Shown here piece after piece: positions 47,240-59,120 of a DNA stretch of 64,000 nt. The notes under the pieces are model-generated. The model saw only the letters and a program-made list of their open reading frames with translations. It made no database searches and was not told the origin of the DNA. This DNA is from Platycnemis pennipes (lineage: Eukaryota; Arthropoda; Insecta; Odonata; Platycnemididae): contig OW121853.1 in NCBI GenBank assembly GCA_933228895.1, forward strand, positions 10,174,494 through 10,238,493, in the 5' to 3' direction. Numbering within the stretch: position 1 is the first letter of the stretch; every line of letters begins with the position of its first letter. The position numbers and the translations under genes were made by a program.

Positions 47240-47960
47240 CGAGTGAAGAAGTATGGCCGCCGCCACCGCCCTCCCCCCGATCGGCTCAACGGCAGCGACC
47301 TCTTCTGAGGCAGAGAGGAAACAGAGGCCAGGCTGCCACCCAATCCCCTTGCCTCCTCCGCACCCCCCTCCCCGCCCAGCCCTCAATCCATCCCTCCCGA
47401 CCCCCGCAGTCGAACGACTCGCACCCCCGGACCCTCCCCCCCTGCGACCTCCCCTTTCAGCCCATCCGCTCCACCCTCGAGCGGCCCAAAAATCCTCCCC
47501 CCCAACAGAGCCCTCCTTCACCCCGTTTCTTACTTGCTTCCCTCTTTCTTTCTTGCCCCTCCGCCTCCTGGCCCGCCCCCTCCCCTACTAATTAAAACCC
47601 TCCGAAACAATACGGACAGAAATCCATCACTCCCATCCTCCGAGGCGTCACATTTTAATTAAAGTCCCGGATGTAGAGTGTAATGCAAGCGTGGGGAGGG
47701 GTTTATAAGAGGCGGAGGTTGTAAGAGGGCCGCTCCACGAAAGGAGAGAGAGTGAGTGGGGGTGGGAGGGAACGAATGGGGGGGTGGTGCTACGCCGAAG
47801 AAGAAGAAGAAGAAAGGAGTGCGGAGGGGGGGGCAAAGACATCAGCGAGGTTTTTGGAGGAGAAGAGCGGGGGGGAGGGAGATGAGAGGGGGTGATTGTG
47901 AGCGGGGGGTGCAGAAAGATGAGCAGGAGGAGGCAGGAGGGATGTGATGAAGGGTTAAGA
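47240..47960. repeat. Pyrimidine-rich to purine-rich island
   Basis: Pyrimidine-rich on plus at 47265-47640, purine-rich at 47680-47950, with an AAG microsatellite near 47798-47815. A large inverted-composition pair (Y then R). Confidence 0.6.
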
Positions 47961-48829
47961 AAAATGCTGAGAATATAGATACAAAAAGTTGCTAGATTTG
48001 GAGATAGGGTATCGACAAAATATGCACCTGCAACTATCTTGATAGCAACCTGGGCCCTTTAACACAGAGCAACCTTTCAACGATTGTCTAAAGGTCCACA
48101 ATAAAATGTGACCAAGCGAAAGCAAAATAATTTCCAGAAATCCAGCAAGTATATTCAAGTTCCAGGGATATATAAAAAATGGAAATATGTTTTCAATTGG
48201 GTAGGACTTTGAACTTTAAATGCTTCAAATTATTAGTATTATTACTAAGAATGGTATGAAACATCTTCATAATCCAGGTAATAAAATCACCAATGAAGAG
48301 GCCTTAAGAATAAACAGAGTTAGTGGTTAGCGTTGAATTATAAGCTGAAAACAAATCGTACAGTAATATTTAGATATTTCATTTTTTCAATGAAGCAGTC
48401 AACAGAGACCATGATAAATCTTCCCATAATAGTTGGACTTGTTAGTAACATAGAATTTAATCGGACATGACTTATGTTTTGTCGGTGGTTTGACCAAAGT
48501 GCTCCTTAGTTTTAGGTATTTAATGTCCTTTCCAAGCACTTGATTTAGAAGTTTACAAATTATTTTGAGCAAATAAGGAAGTTAAATCCGTCAATGAGGA
48601 AAAAAAACTTGACAGAGATTATTCATGTCTATCACTAATGTCGCTGGGCATAGTTAGGTCTCAGTTGAACGTCCGAGAATTTAGTCTTGTTTTAGAAAAC
48701 ACAACTGAGACAAAGTATTAATTACACTGAGACACGTGTGCAAGCAATCAGAACCAAATAAATAGGATTGGACCAATCTCACTGGCAGCCGAGAGGTTTA
48801 ATAAAAAATTGGTAAAAGGAGATGCAGAA
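47961..48829. other. AT-rich sequence without recognised gene
   Basis: Nothing recognised. Confidence 0.5.
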
Positions 48830-49640
48830 CACAGGAAGGCATGACAAAAGTCACTCCGCGACTCGACCCTCCATTATTTCGATCCTGGCGAAAGTCACTG
48901 CATGTAGAGACGAAAGCAGGAATTGAGAGAATCGGCGAAGGATCCGGAGGCGAAGAAGGGGAGGAAAGAGGAGAGGCGGGAGGCGAGCGCCACCTCCGGA
49001 AAAAGGTCAAAGAACCAGAAGAAGCAGCAGAGCGTGGGATGAGGAAAAAGTGAGGAGGGGGCGTGGAGAGAGAAGTGGGTTGGCTGGTATTAGGGGCGGA
49101 CAGGGGGTGGAAGGGAGAGAGCCAGGGGGAAATAAAAAGGGCCGTGTAACGGGAGACGGGTGTCGTGGGAGCAGAGGAGGATTGGGGAGGCGACGGGCTG
49201 CGAGGGCGTAAGAAATTTAAGATGGGGGAGCGGGGAAGAAAAGAAGATGGGGGGAGTGATCTAAGGAAAAGGGAGAAGTAATGGGCGACGCTTTGTGAAG
49301 GGAGGGGAGGTGAGCGGGCGGCGGGGGGAGGGGGAGGCACGTGGAGGGCTAGGGGTAGTTTTTTTCAGCAGGGCGCACACATATATACAGACAAGTGAGT
49401 ATATATTTATGTAAATGGAGAGGGGGTTGGCTGGAGAAACGTAAAAGGCGCGTGGGGAAGAAGGGTGATTGGGTCGTAAGCGGAGAAGGAAGCTGAAGTG
49501 TGGGGGTTGGCTCAGAAGCGGGGGAGAGGGAGGGAGGGGGGGGGTTAAGGGTGGGCGTTGATGTTGTTTGGCAGTGGGACGGGAGGGGGTGGGGTCCTTC
49601 TTCCGGCGGGAATAAGAGTGGTGGGCTACGTGGTGGTGCT
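48830..49640. repeat. Long purine-rich island (purines on plus)
   Basis: About 800 bp of GGAGGGG-type sequence with one AT-rich gap (49370-49420). It includes a G-run near 49535-49545. Minus-strand Pro/Ser-rich frames are shadows. Confidence 0.6.
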
Positions 49641-49814
49641 CTGAGCTCAGCTCCAAATTGCGATCGACTCTACTCCCCACCAATGACAAAGCCTTCGTGC
49701 AATTCCTCGAGCAGTTCACCTTTCACTCTCCTTTGACTATCCAATGTAAAATATTCGCGGGAAAAATAAACCCGTCACACAATTACTTCCCAATAGATGT
49801 ATGCATAATAAGTC

Positions 49815-50350
49815 CCAATGGGGGCGTTTACTCGGAACCGAAATCGCAATTTTGTGTACAAAATTGTTTGATGGAAGCAAAAAAATAAATTTAGTGATAA
49901 AATTAACCTTCTAAACACATCCATTCACTCATAAATCAAACATGAAAATAAGCAAAAGGTGACGCCTACCGAAAAAGCTGCTGTGATAACATTGACGTCA
50001 TTTTCCTCAATTCCTTGACTGCTTTTCGTGGAAGAGAAGGTAGTGGTGGGGGTTCTCGGAAGGTCTGCTCGCACAGATGCTGTCGCAACTGTCCTATTGG
50101 CAGAGTCAGCTGTGTCCCCCCATTGCGATAAGGCGAAGTAGCTTCGTGGGCTAAGTTGTGATTGGATGAAGTCAATGACGTCAGGGGTTGCACGACGGCC
50201 ACTTTTCCGAAAGGGTTAAAAACATCAGTTTTTCGCCGCTTATAACTCAATAAATAGTTGTCGGATCAAAAACGGAAAAATAGGGGTATTTTTATTTTAC
50301 AAACTCTAGCAGATTCGGCAATAAAAAAATACAGTAAAAGGCCCGATTAG
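49815..50350 (+). repeat. Interspersed repeat with CCAAT boxes and CREs, copy B (most complete)
   Basis: Uninterrupted copy used as reference for the family. Left end CCAATGGGGGCGTTTACTCG, right end AGATTCGGCAATAAAAAAAT. It carries TGACGTCA at 49993-50000 and at 50176-50183, and inverted CCAAT boxes (ATTGG) at 50096-50100 and 50161-50165, 65 bp apart. Between them lie GTCAGCTGTG and a GCGAAGTAGCTTCG hairpin. It has no open frame of note and no terminal inverted repeats. The promoter-like motifs may be real or a by-product of an ancestral promoter such as an LTR. Confidence 0.82.
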
Positions 50351-51105
50351 CAGTGATATAAGCATTATAAAATGTTTGGGTGACTAACATTTTTAATTGA
50401 TATATTTAAAATAAAACACATCCGAAATATCGGCGTATAAGCACTTCAAAGCCAAATTACGGTAGTTGAGCAGCCTGATGAGGAAAGGGTAAAACTGCTT
50501 ATTCAACAAAGGCTGTTATTTAGATTCAGATTAGGTGCTCATGAAATCCAGGATGCTGCATAATATTAATTAAAATTATTTATCCAATTTTCATACTTAT
50601 GTGAGGTTTCCGCACTTTATGCTATAATGATGGTTTGAAATCTATGGAGTGAAACCAGTGAATATAATGCCTACACGATACTTGTAATATGAACTGCGAC
50701 ACAGTATGGTAATTACATCATGTAAATATTCTTTACAGTGTAGCTAAATTATGTTGTGTTATACATATATTTTGAATCAATGACTGGACATAAAATTACA
50801 ACGTTTACAACATGTATCTATGCTAATATTCCGTTTGGATGTTGAAAAATAGATCAAAGCATACAGTTTCGTGTAAAATAATTGAAACTTGAAAATAGCG
50901 TTATTAATATGAGCCAATCTACATTAAATTTATCAGGTTTGGCTTATTCAGTGGAAAAAGTTACCAGTTTTGCGTTGTCAATCACGTTGAACTAGAGAAC
51001 CAGGCGTTAAAATATTCCTGAAAATGAGATTACCTACCAAATTTTTGCCGCTCGTCGATACACAAGACTCACTTGAGAAATGCCGTCATTTTGCGGAAAA
51101 TTGGG
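50351..51105. other. AT-rich sequence without recognised gene
   Basis: Nothing recognised. Confidence 0.5.
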
Positions 51106-51300
51106 GTGGGACTTTATAAAGCAGAGGGCGAGGAGAGAGAGAGAGAAAGAGAATCGGACCAGAAGAAAAGGGAAGGAAGTGAAAATTGGCAGTGAGGGAT
51201 AGTAGGAAGAAAGTGCTCAGAGGGGAGGAGGGAAAAGTGGCGCCATTTACCAAGGGTACGCTGGTAGATGAAAAGAGAGGGGGAGGTTTCTTCATCCGGG
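51106..51300. repeat. Purine-rich island (purines on plus)
   Basis: Short GA-rich island including a GAGAGAGA run near 51132-51152. Confidence 0.55.
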
Positions 51301-52359
51301 CCTAATTGCAATAATTTCTCATCCTTTCTAGTTCGAACGAAGTTGTCAGATTTCATTCATATAGCGCTCCGAATTAAGATGAGACAGCTCTCCGAGCAGA
51401 ATCACTCATTGTGAGCCTTCATTTTGGACCACCCTTCAATGTATCACAGCTCATATTTCGCAAATCTCCCACCAAATGGAGGGGAATTTATGGGAGGGGC
51501 GAGGGTACTGCAGGATGAGCTTCCATTTCCTCGGAAACGAAGTAAATCTAGAGGAAAGCAATATTGAGTGAACAAGAAACAATAAATAAGTACTTGAACC
51601 TTTTGTTCTGCTCTCGCTCACTCTTAACTCAGAAGTGAACATTTATTTATTTTCTTAATCTTGTGAGGAATAAAACAGGGGCATTACATCAGAATGTAGC
51701 TTTTTTATTTGTTTTGAATACACATGTATATTTAAAAAAGCTGTAACTATCTATGAAAGATGACATCTATATTTTACTATGAGCTCCTATATTCTTACTC
51801 CTAAATATCACACAAAATTGGTTTAGATGCAGACACAGGGTAGAATAAACACAGCCCAGCTACTTTCATAGTGAAGGCATATACTTTAGTTTCCAGACTA
51901 TATGTCTCTCGGGGTCAAGACAGATTGTTTAATTGGGTACAACTCATATATATATATATATAAATATATGCAATTTTTTGTATTCAGGTCTTATGTCACA
52001 TTCCACTTTGATGAGACACTTGGTTTAGGGTGAATTAATACCACAGCAGTGTATCAACACAACCATAAAACGCAGCAGAGTGTAATAGCAACACGCAATT
52101 TTGTAAAAACAAGCTTTCCTATCGATCCACTAAAACCCTAACAGCTTCAGCGGATTTCCTTATCCACTGGGTTTCATCCAGACTTGAGACACTAAAAGGA
52201 ATACAGATTCCAGGTTCGCGTGTGGAGGGGGTACTTCCGTCCTGTCGTTGACGAAGCACTCCGCATTACTTTCCCATCGGATCCTATTTCACCTGACAGA
52301 TACCACCCTCGAAAAGGGATACCCTGAAGAAGATGCATGTCTTAAGATATTCCTCCAAC
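51301..52359. other. AT-rich sequence with TA microsatellite
   Basis: A TA microsatellite occupies about 51946-51962. Nothing else recognised. Confidence 0.5.
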
Positions 52360-52690
52360 CCTTTAAACCCTTTACCCCGCCCTTTCCGCCATCCGAAAAC
52401 CCTTTCACCCTGCGTGTACTTCTGGATCGCTTTCGCCCACCGCACCAATCTACGGGGCTCGCACTCCAACCATTTGTCACTCCCGTCCGCTGGGAGGCTG
52501 CCTCCGCGTACCCGCCGAGCTTAATCCCAAACATACTCCTCCCTCCCTCTCTCTCTTCGCTCCCGCCCCTCCAAGGCTATCATCCCTCTCCTTGCCCCTC
52601 CCTCTTTTGTCTCCTGCCACATCCCGTGCATACACATCGTGAACCGCCGAGGTATTTGTCACACTCCAACTCACTTGTCTATCCCATAAG
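52360..52690. repeat. Pyrimidine-rich island
   Basis: CCTCCC/CTTTCC-type on plus. The 182-codon frame 52248-52796 spans it and is Pro/Ser/Leu-rich, with no domain seen. Confidence 0.5.
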
Positions 52691-54139
52691 AAATAATAAT
52701 ATAATAGAAATTATCAGCACCTTTGTACGATTAAATAAACCGTCTTACTCGGTTATAAAGTTTCAGATTTTCACGGTGAAATTTGGTGAAGAGTAAAATA
52801 TCTATACGGTGGATTTAATTAGTGAAATGACTTATAACTGCCTGTATTTACATTAAAATATATTCGTGGTGTTTAAGCTTCGGAGTAAAATTAATTATAT
52901 ACTGTCTTGCGTGAGGAAATCTAGTATCACAAATGACAGAATTTTTGTTGCATAGTATGTTAAATTTCATGAATACCACTAAAATTGCGACACCTTCTAA
53001 ATAATAATTAGGCTTAAGTATCAAAAATATAGTAACAGCAGGTAACAGTAAAAACAGCATAGACTCCCATACGCGCTAGGTTTTAATGTCCATGCGCAGA
53101 CAGGGAAGTATATTAAAAAGGTGTATTTTAAAAAATTGATGGTTTAAATTTGGAATTTCCTTCCCTCTCTCTCTCTCTCTAAAATGAATAATACGTCTGA
53201 CATTGGTAATATAAATGCATTTAAAGTTAGAAAGGACAATATATAATTTCCATTATAACCTAATATTAATCGCCAGATAACAGCGTGCATTTTTGTGCTG
53301 TACCTCCTACGAAAATGGTACATTGCTAAGTGAGCGAATCGCTTCTTTTCCATTCGGCCAAAAGTGTGAAGTCCGGTATTTTTCTCTCCTTTCGCAGGCA
53401 TGATGGAGAGGCGTTTGGGAAGAGGGTTCTCTGTGAGGGGAAAAAAGCAAACGTTGAATAAAATGGTGCGTGCGTGTGGGAGAGGTGCCGGTGAGTGTTT
53501 GGCCTCGCCGAGGTGAGAGAGGAGCGGCCCTTGACGCCACCCGGCAAACACCGGAGGCACCGCCGAGAAACAGCAAATGAAAAAAACCCTCTTTTTAAGT
53601 GGAAAATTTAAAAAAAAAGGTGCTTGTCAGAGGATACACTCTCACGTTTGCGGAGAGAGATAAAGAGAAACCCGAGAGCAGAAAAAAGCGCGTCCCTCAA
53701 AATGCTTCAAATGAAAGACTCGTTTCGAAAAAAAAGAAGTGTGACTGCGAAGGCTTCAATTAAAGCCGTTTTTGCACCAAATATTTAACTTCTCCTTTTT
53801 TTCTGATTAATTATCGCCTTAGCGTCCGTAATTATTCTTCTTAGAGTCCTCCTTTGCCAAACATGGGGTTCGAGAACATTTGAAGAGATAATAGCATTTA
53901 ACAAAGAAGGCTGAGCCCTTCTTTCCTATAATTAATTGTTTGGCATTAATGTTCATCTTAGAAACATGATAAAGAACACTCCTTGCAATTTTACGCATAA
54001 ATTGTCTTAGAAAATTATAAATTACTTCACTTTGTCTGTACAATGTTCCTAGAAAAATGTTAGCTTCGGGAATTAGTTGGCAAGAATACCGTTCCTTAAT
54101 CACCGAGACGTGATCATAATGGCTAAAACAAAAGCAGAG
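52691..54139. other. Unassigned sequence; CT microsatellite and a CpG-richer patch
   Basis: A CT microsatellite lies at 53164-53180, and a CpG-richer patch at 53370-53575. Otherwise AT-rich with no gene recognised. Confidence 0.45.
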
Positions 54140-54215
54140 GCCACCCATGTTGGCTGGGCTGATGCCTCCCTGAAAATCCAAGAGCTGCTGGTTCAAATAC
54201 CACCCCAAGCATATA
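54140..54215 (+). mobile_element. tRNA-derived SINE-like head
   Basis: GGCTGGGCTGATGCCTCC, then CTGAAAATCCAAG, then GCTGGTTCAAATACCACCCC reproduces the spacing of a tRNA's A-box, anticodon arm and B-box/T-arm. The D- and T-arm pairings are imperfect and there is no clean acceptor stem, so this is a SINE head or tRNA relic rather than a functional tRNA. The 141-codon minus frame over 54244-53819 begins inside it and is therefore unlikely to be a gene. The 3' limit of the SINE body was not found. Confidence 0.45.
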
Positions 54216-55000
54216 TGCAGTATATCTTTTAGGTTTAAGAGCACCTTTTCAAGTTAAAAAATAACCAGAGCTATTGGACCTGCGGATGAATAATTCCATT
54301 CTGCTTGTAGGTAGGCAATGAGTTTCTCGTGACTGGCGTATAGGAGAATCGTGAGTGCTCCGTTAAAATTTACGTGTTAAGATTATGATTAACTGGTGAA
54401 AATATTATCGCTGCCCACACAGCTGTTGAGATTTCTCACGTAGTAATTCACCTTTGAGGAAACAATAATATGCAAACACTCATACACCTACTTCCATTTT
54501 TGGAAGATCTTCATTAGGAACGCTTCAAAGAAAAACTTTAAAACAGTAATTTAAAACTTCGTATTCCAGATATCATAACCGCACAAAGTATGATACTAGT
54601 ATGCGGCTTATGCTGCTGAAAATTTTCGAATCTATTACAACTAATACTTCAGTACCCACCTGAAAGAATACTTAAACATAAACTAAAATATTGACAAATC
54701 TGTTGGAAAAATTTAGAATTAACTAAAATGACGGTTTTTAAACTCAAGAAAAAATATTATAAATTATCGTGATCAGTATATAAAATATCTTAAATAAAAA
54801 CAATGTAAATGCAATCATATAGGGTAAATTTAAATGAACGCATTGGAGACCAAATATTTTTAGATTAAAAATATTAAGGGTGAATAGTTGCCGTAATTTA
54901 TGGATTCGAAATAGTAAATTAAATACTAATAGCGTGAGACGCAAAAGAAGTAGATTGAGGCATACTGTAAGGGTTCTGAGTGAAAAATGACGTGTCGGGG
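54216..55000. other. AT-rich sequence without recognised gene
   Basis: Nothing recognised. Confidence 0.5.
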
Positions 55001-55500
55001 CAGCGGACAAAGTCCCTCTTCCGCCAACCCACCCCGCACCCCTTTCCCTCGTGTCCTGTCCCTGGCGATTTCCTGTGTTAAGGACGCGGCTTTCCGGAGA
55101 ATTCGGGAGTGGTTGTCCTCCACCCAGAGCGCACAGTGGGGTGGGTGAGAGACAGGGTGAGAGGGAGATAGGTGGTGGAATTAGAGGCAAGGGAGCACGT
55201 GCTCGTTGGTGCTGCGGAGAGGGATGGGATGGGGTGGGGGGGGGGGGGGTTGTTTCGGGAGGGGGTACTGACCGTCCGAACAACAGGTGGTGGACCCTCT
55301 ACTGCCCCCTTCCTCCCCGACCACCCCCCCACACCTCCACCCTCCCCCCACACTCCACACTTGCATCCGACGACCACTTCATTCCGCTCCCTTCCCCGCT
55401 CACCCCCCGCTGCCACTCCTCACCCCCGCCTCACGTTTTCGGCCATGGCCACCGGAAGAGAAGGACCTTTGGAGGGTGGAGGGAATGGGAGGCAGTGAAC
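55001..55500. repeat. GC-rich purine-to-pyrimidine island
   Basis: Purine-rich on plus at 55130-55265 with a G14 run (55236-55249), then pyrimidine-rich at 55290-55435. Overlapping frames of 100-179 codons on both strands are low complexity. Confidence 0.6.
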
Positions 55501-56580
55501 TCGGGTGAGTTTTAACTGCCTGAGTGTGCATCCCAGGGATCTCCGGCGACCGAGTGTCTTAAGTTAGCTTACTCCTTCGCCTCCCTCTCCACTCCTACCT
55601 CTCGGGCAAAATTAGATTAATGAACCTGAGCACTAAATCATCCGCGTCATCTGAAAGTTTCATGAGGATCGAATTTCTTTTTCACGCACTCTCAAAAGCA
55701 CTTCCCATTGCCCGTTCTCGCCATTTCTCAACAGCATGATCTCCCAAACTTGATTAAGACTATTGGAAAGAAACCAAAGCCCGAGAGGGAGCTCTGGGCG
55801 CTTAATCACTCTCCTAGAATTATCAGGCTTCATTGTTTAGCCTGTGTTTATCGAGTAGTCATTTTCAGAGCCAGAAATAAGAAAATGATGCCTAAAACTA
55901 TTCAAGGATTTCATTTTTTAAATAAAGAAGAATCAGAAGACGTAATCATTTTATCCATTTTCTGCTATAACTAAAGAACGTTCTAGAAAAGAAAATGCTA
56001 TTTTTAATTAGTGTATGATATTGCTATTGGTTGAATGTAAAAGCTGAAGAAGGTATTCCCTTTTTAAATTTTAGAAATGTTTCAAGTAGTGAGTGACTAC
56101 ATCAATACATAAATTACACCGAAGTAGTTTTAAAACTCAAAATCAAATAAAAATGTATTAACAAATAAAATTCATACTTTTAGAAAACATAAGGGTATTT
56201 ACTTTCCTTCGTTAGTATGAATAAGCGTCCATGTGCAATATTAGTATCAGGAAATTGAACTTTTGGTTATGAGAGTGCATTAAAAGACCAGTACTTATCA
56301 TCAGTATGAAGAAATAAATATTTTATTTAACTCTCTGCTAGTTCTAAACTGCCCCTAATTTTCGTTTCGAAGACTATTGAAGTCAATTGGAATAACGTTT
56401 TTATAATCTCAATGCCATAAAAATTGGAAAAAAAAACAATCCTGATTCTCTGATTCTAATGCTTTCAAGGCATTCCTCAGTAACATTATATTTTTTGCAT
56501 GCATTTTATGTCTGTTAAGAATGGATCACTTGCAGACAAGAACACACTTGTAATATTGTTAAACGGTCAAAGCTGTAGAG
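55501..56580. other. AT-rich sequence without recognised gene
   Basis: The 88-codon frame at 55708-55974 has ordinary composition but no known motif. Nothing else is seen. Confidence 0.45.
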
Positions 56581-56900
56581 GAAGTGTAAAGGACTAACGT
56601 ATTCGTTTGAGGGGGAGGAGAGGGGGGAGTGGCAAAGGGCTCTGTGGCAGTGTCGCTGTGGTTCGACTGGGAGCATCGCGTGAGGGAAATGAGGGAGTGC
56701 TCAAACACCTTAAAACAGGGCACCCTGCTCCCCGGACTCCTGGCGCGCGCTTTCCTCCCCCTTTGAATTCGTGCGGCAGCTCTTGAAACTAAGGAACGGA
56801 AGAGAGAGTAAGAGGAAGAGAGAGAGAGAGAACCTCAGGTGTCGAGAGGCAATTCCCGACGGGGAGGTGGGGTTGTGTGAGGGTCGGAAGGATTTTGCTG
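56581..56900. repeat. Purine-leaning island with GA microsatellite
   Basis: G/A-rich patches at 56605-56640 and 56790-56890, with GAGAGAGAGA at about 56818-56830. Confidence 0.45.
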
Positions 56901-58965
56901 CTTGCGTGTCCTGGGACAGGCTATCCGCGTTTTGACCACCGAAGGAGGTTTTTGGGAGTGCTATCAAGCAATATTTCATGCCCTCTGGAAACGTTAAAAC
57001 CGAGCGATTTAAAGCGACCTGCTTCCGGAAAACATGGGTTACATCCTGGTAACCTCATCCCATTATCTTCCGGAGCAAGAAGGTAACCTCACGCATTCGA
57101 ATTAATGAAATCAGTTTAAAGTAACACATACCAATGTCAATTAACTTGTTATTAGGCTTGTGAGGAAGACAAAATCAATCTTTTTTCCCCATAACTTATG
57201 TGTAAACTTGTGACACATTCAAATGGGTAACAATAGGTACCTTTAATATTGACTTAAATTTTATTGAGCATTCATTTGCATTTCTTGATAGTTTAAATGC
57301 TTTTACAATAATATTCAAGACTCATTCGATAGAAGGTGATTTTTTTCGGATTTTTTCAGAAGCAGTTCATGCTATAAACAGCTCCCTGCTAATTTTCCGC
57401 TCCGTTACATTGCGATTGTTGCAGATGTATGATTTACGTGCAACTAGATTGTTTCTATTGCATAGTAATGAAGCTATTACTGGTTAAAAATTATTTACCT
57501 ACATATATTATCTGCATTTTTTTAGCATTAATGGATAATCAACGCTAAACATCATTCGTGCTATAGACTTACCTATCTCTTTTATTTGACCTACCTATCC
57601 CTTTACTATGCTGGCTATTATGATTTTTTATCGTGAGCGAGAACGAACATTTCCAATCTATGGGTGCTATCTCACCAATTATTTTCATCTGATGAAATTT
57701 AGCATAATAAGCAATATAACATCTTCAGTGAATCCTTCCGCTTGAAATTTCAGCAGAAAATTTATTCCGTATTTTTAACTACGATCTGATAACTACCCCT
57801 AACTTAATAACCTAATTCTCCTATTAATTAAGTACTATTCACTTCACGTCCGCTGTATGGCTCCACGGCATGAAAAAGCTGGAATGCTTCAAATGAGTTT
57901 GAAATGTAATTAGAATAGGGCAGAAGCAAAATTTCACGATTACTTGTCACAAGGTAACGTTTCGGGTACTGGAAAAAACGGCAGGTGTAACGTTCATGAG
58001 GCGTTTAATAATTAAAATGTACTGATATTTGCATTTGCTATCTTATTACAAATAAAAATTAATGACATTAGAATCAATTCTGGACAAAATCAATGAATAA
58101 CATTACAGGTCAGCATATAATAATTTTTACGGTACTAATTTCTACTGATTTTTGCCTTGCTGACATTCAATTTTCAATTTAAAATTTTAGAAAAGTAAAG
58201 GACTAAATCAATACTGTCGAATTTAAATGCTTAATTGGAAGCTGTGAAGTGATTTTCCCTAATAACACTTCTGAATAACATTTCTCATTACGATTAATAA
58301 TTTGAAAAGAGATTATAAATATTATTTCAAATGTTAATTGCACTGAAAAGTCACCTCAGAAATCCTAAAAAGCCATACACATGACATTATTGCTATACAT
58401 ATGAATATGTGGCATAAATTAGTTATTTGCAGGATGCCAGATATTTTTATAATAATTAAAAAGATACGATGAGGCTTTTCAGGAAATGGACTACACCAAG
58501 CTTGGAATTTAATGCCGCCAAATATTAATTTGAACATTTTACTCAATCGCAACCCCTGACTTGCCCAGTGAATAGTCATCGACTTTTATTTTGTTCAATC
58601 TCAAGAATGGCACAAACTTCAACACATCCGTATTATATCAAATGGTATGGTACTTAATCTTGAAATAACTTTTACCTAAAAATCTTGTAGAAGTTGTTTT
58701 TATCCCTGGCATAATGTTATTCGGTTAAATTATAGGATAACAGATATGCATACCGTTGATCAAGTATTCGGAAGCACGAAATTAAGACACAAAATGAGTA
58801 ACGTAATACAAATTTGGGGAGTTATTGCAGTGAGGTGCTAATTAGGAAGAAGTTTGATGAAATAAGGGTGGCTAAAAGAGTGATAACGCTGAAACAAGTT
58901 TGATATGCATGACACGTGATACTCGAAGAAGTTCCTCATCGCTCTGAGAAGAAGTTCAGAAAAAT
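56901..58965. other. AT-rich sequence without recognised gene
   Basis: Nothing recognised on either strand. Confidence 0.5.
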
Positions 58966-59120
58966 GGAGTTAATGGGAATAGCGCGGAGGGATATTAGGA
59001 AAGACGAATCATGGAAATGAAGAAGGAAGTAAGAGGGATGAAGGATGAGAAAGGCGAGGGTAAAGGGGGAAAAAGAAATTTGCAAGATCAAGAGGCGTCA
59101 TTAGGACTGAAGATCCGGTA
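58966..59120. repeat. Short purine-rich run (purines on plus)
   Basis: GAAGGAAG/GGGGGAAAAAG-type sequence, less GC-rich than the other islands. Confidence 0.45.

Noticed and set aside
51946..51962. TATA-type promoter in the TA repeat
   Set aside because: A simple microsatellite with no downstream open frame or initiator context.
54140..54215. Functional tRNA gene
   Set aside because: Arm pairing is imperfect and there is no clean acceptor stem, so it is a SINE head or relic rather than a tRNA.
53819..54244. 141-codon minus frame
   Set aside because: Its N-terminal part is the antisense translation of the tRNA-derived SINE head; no domain elsewhere.
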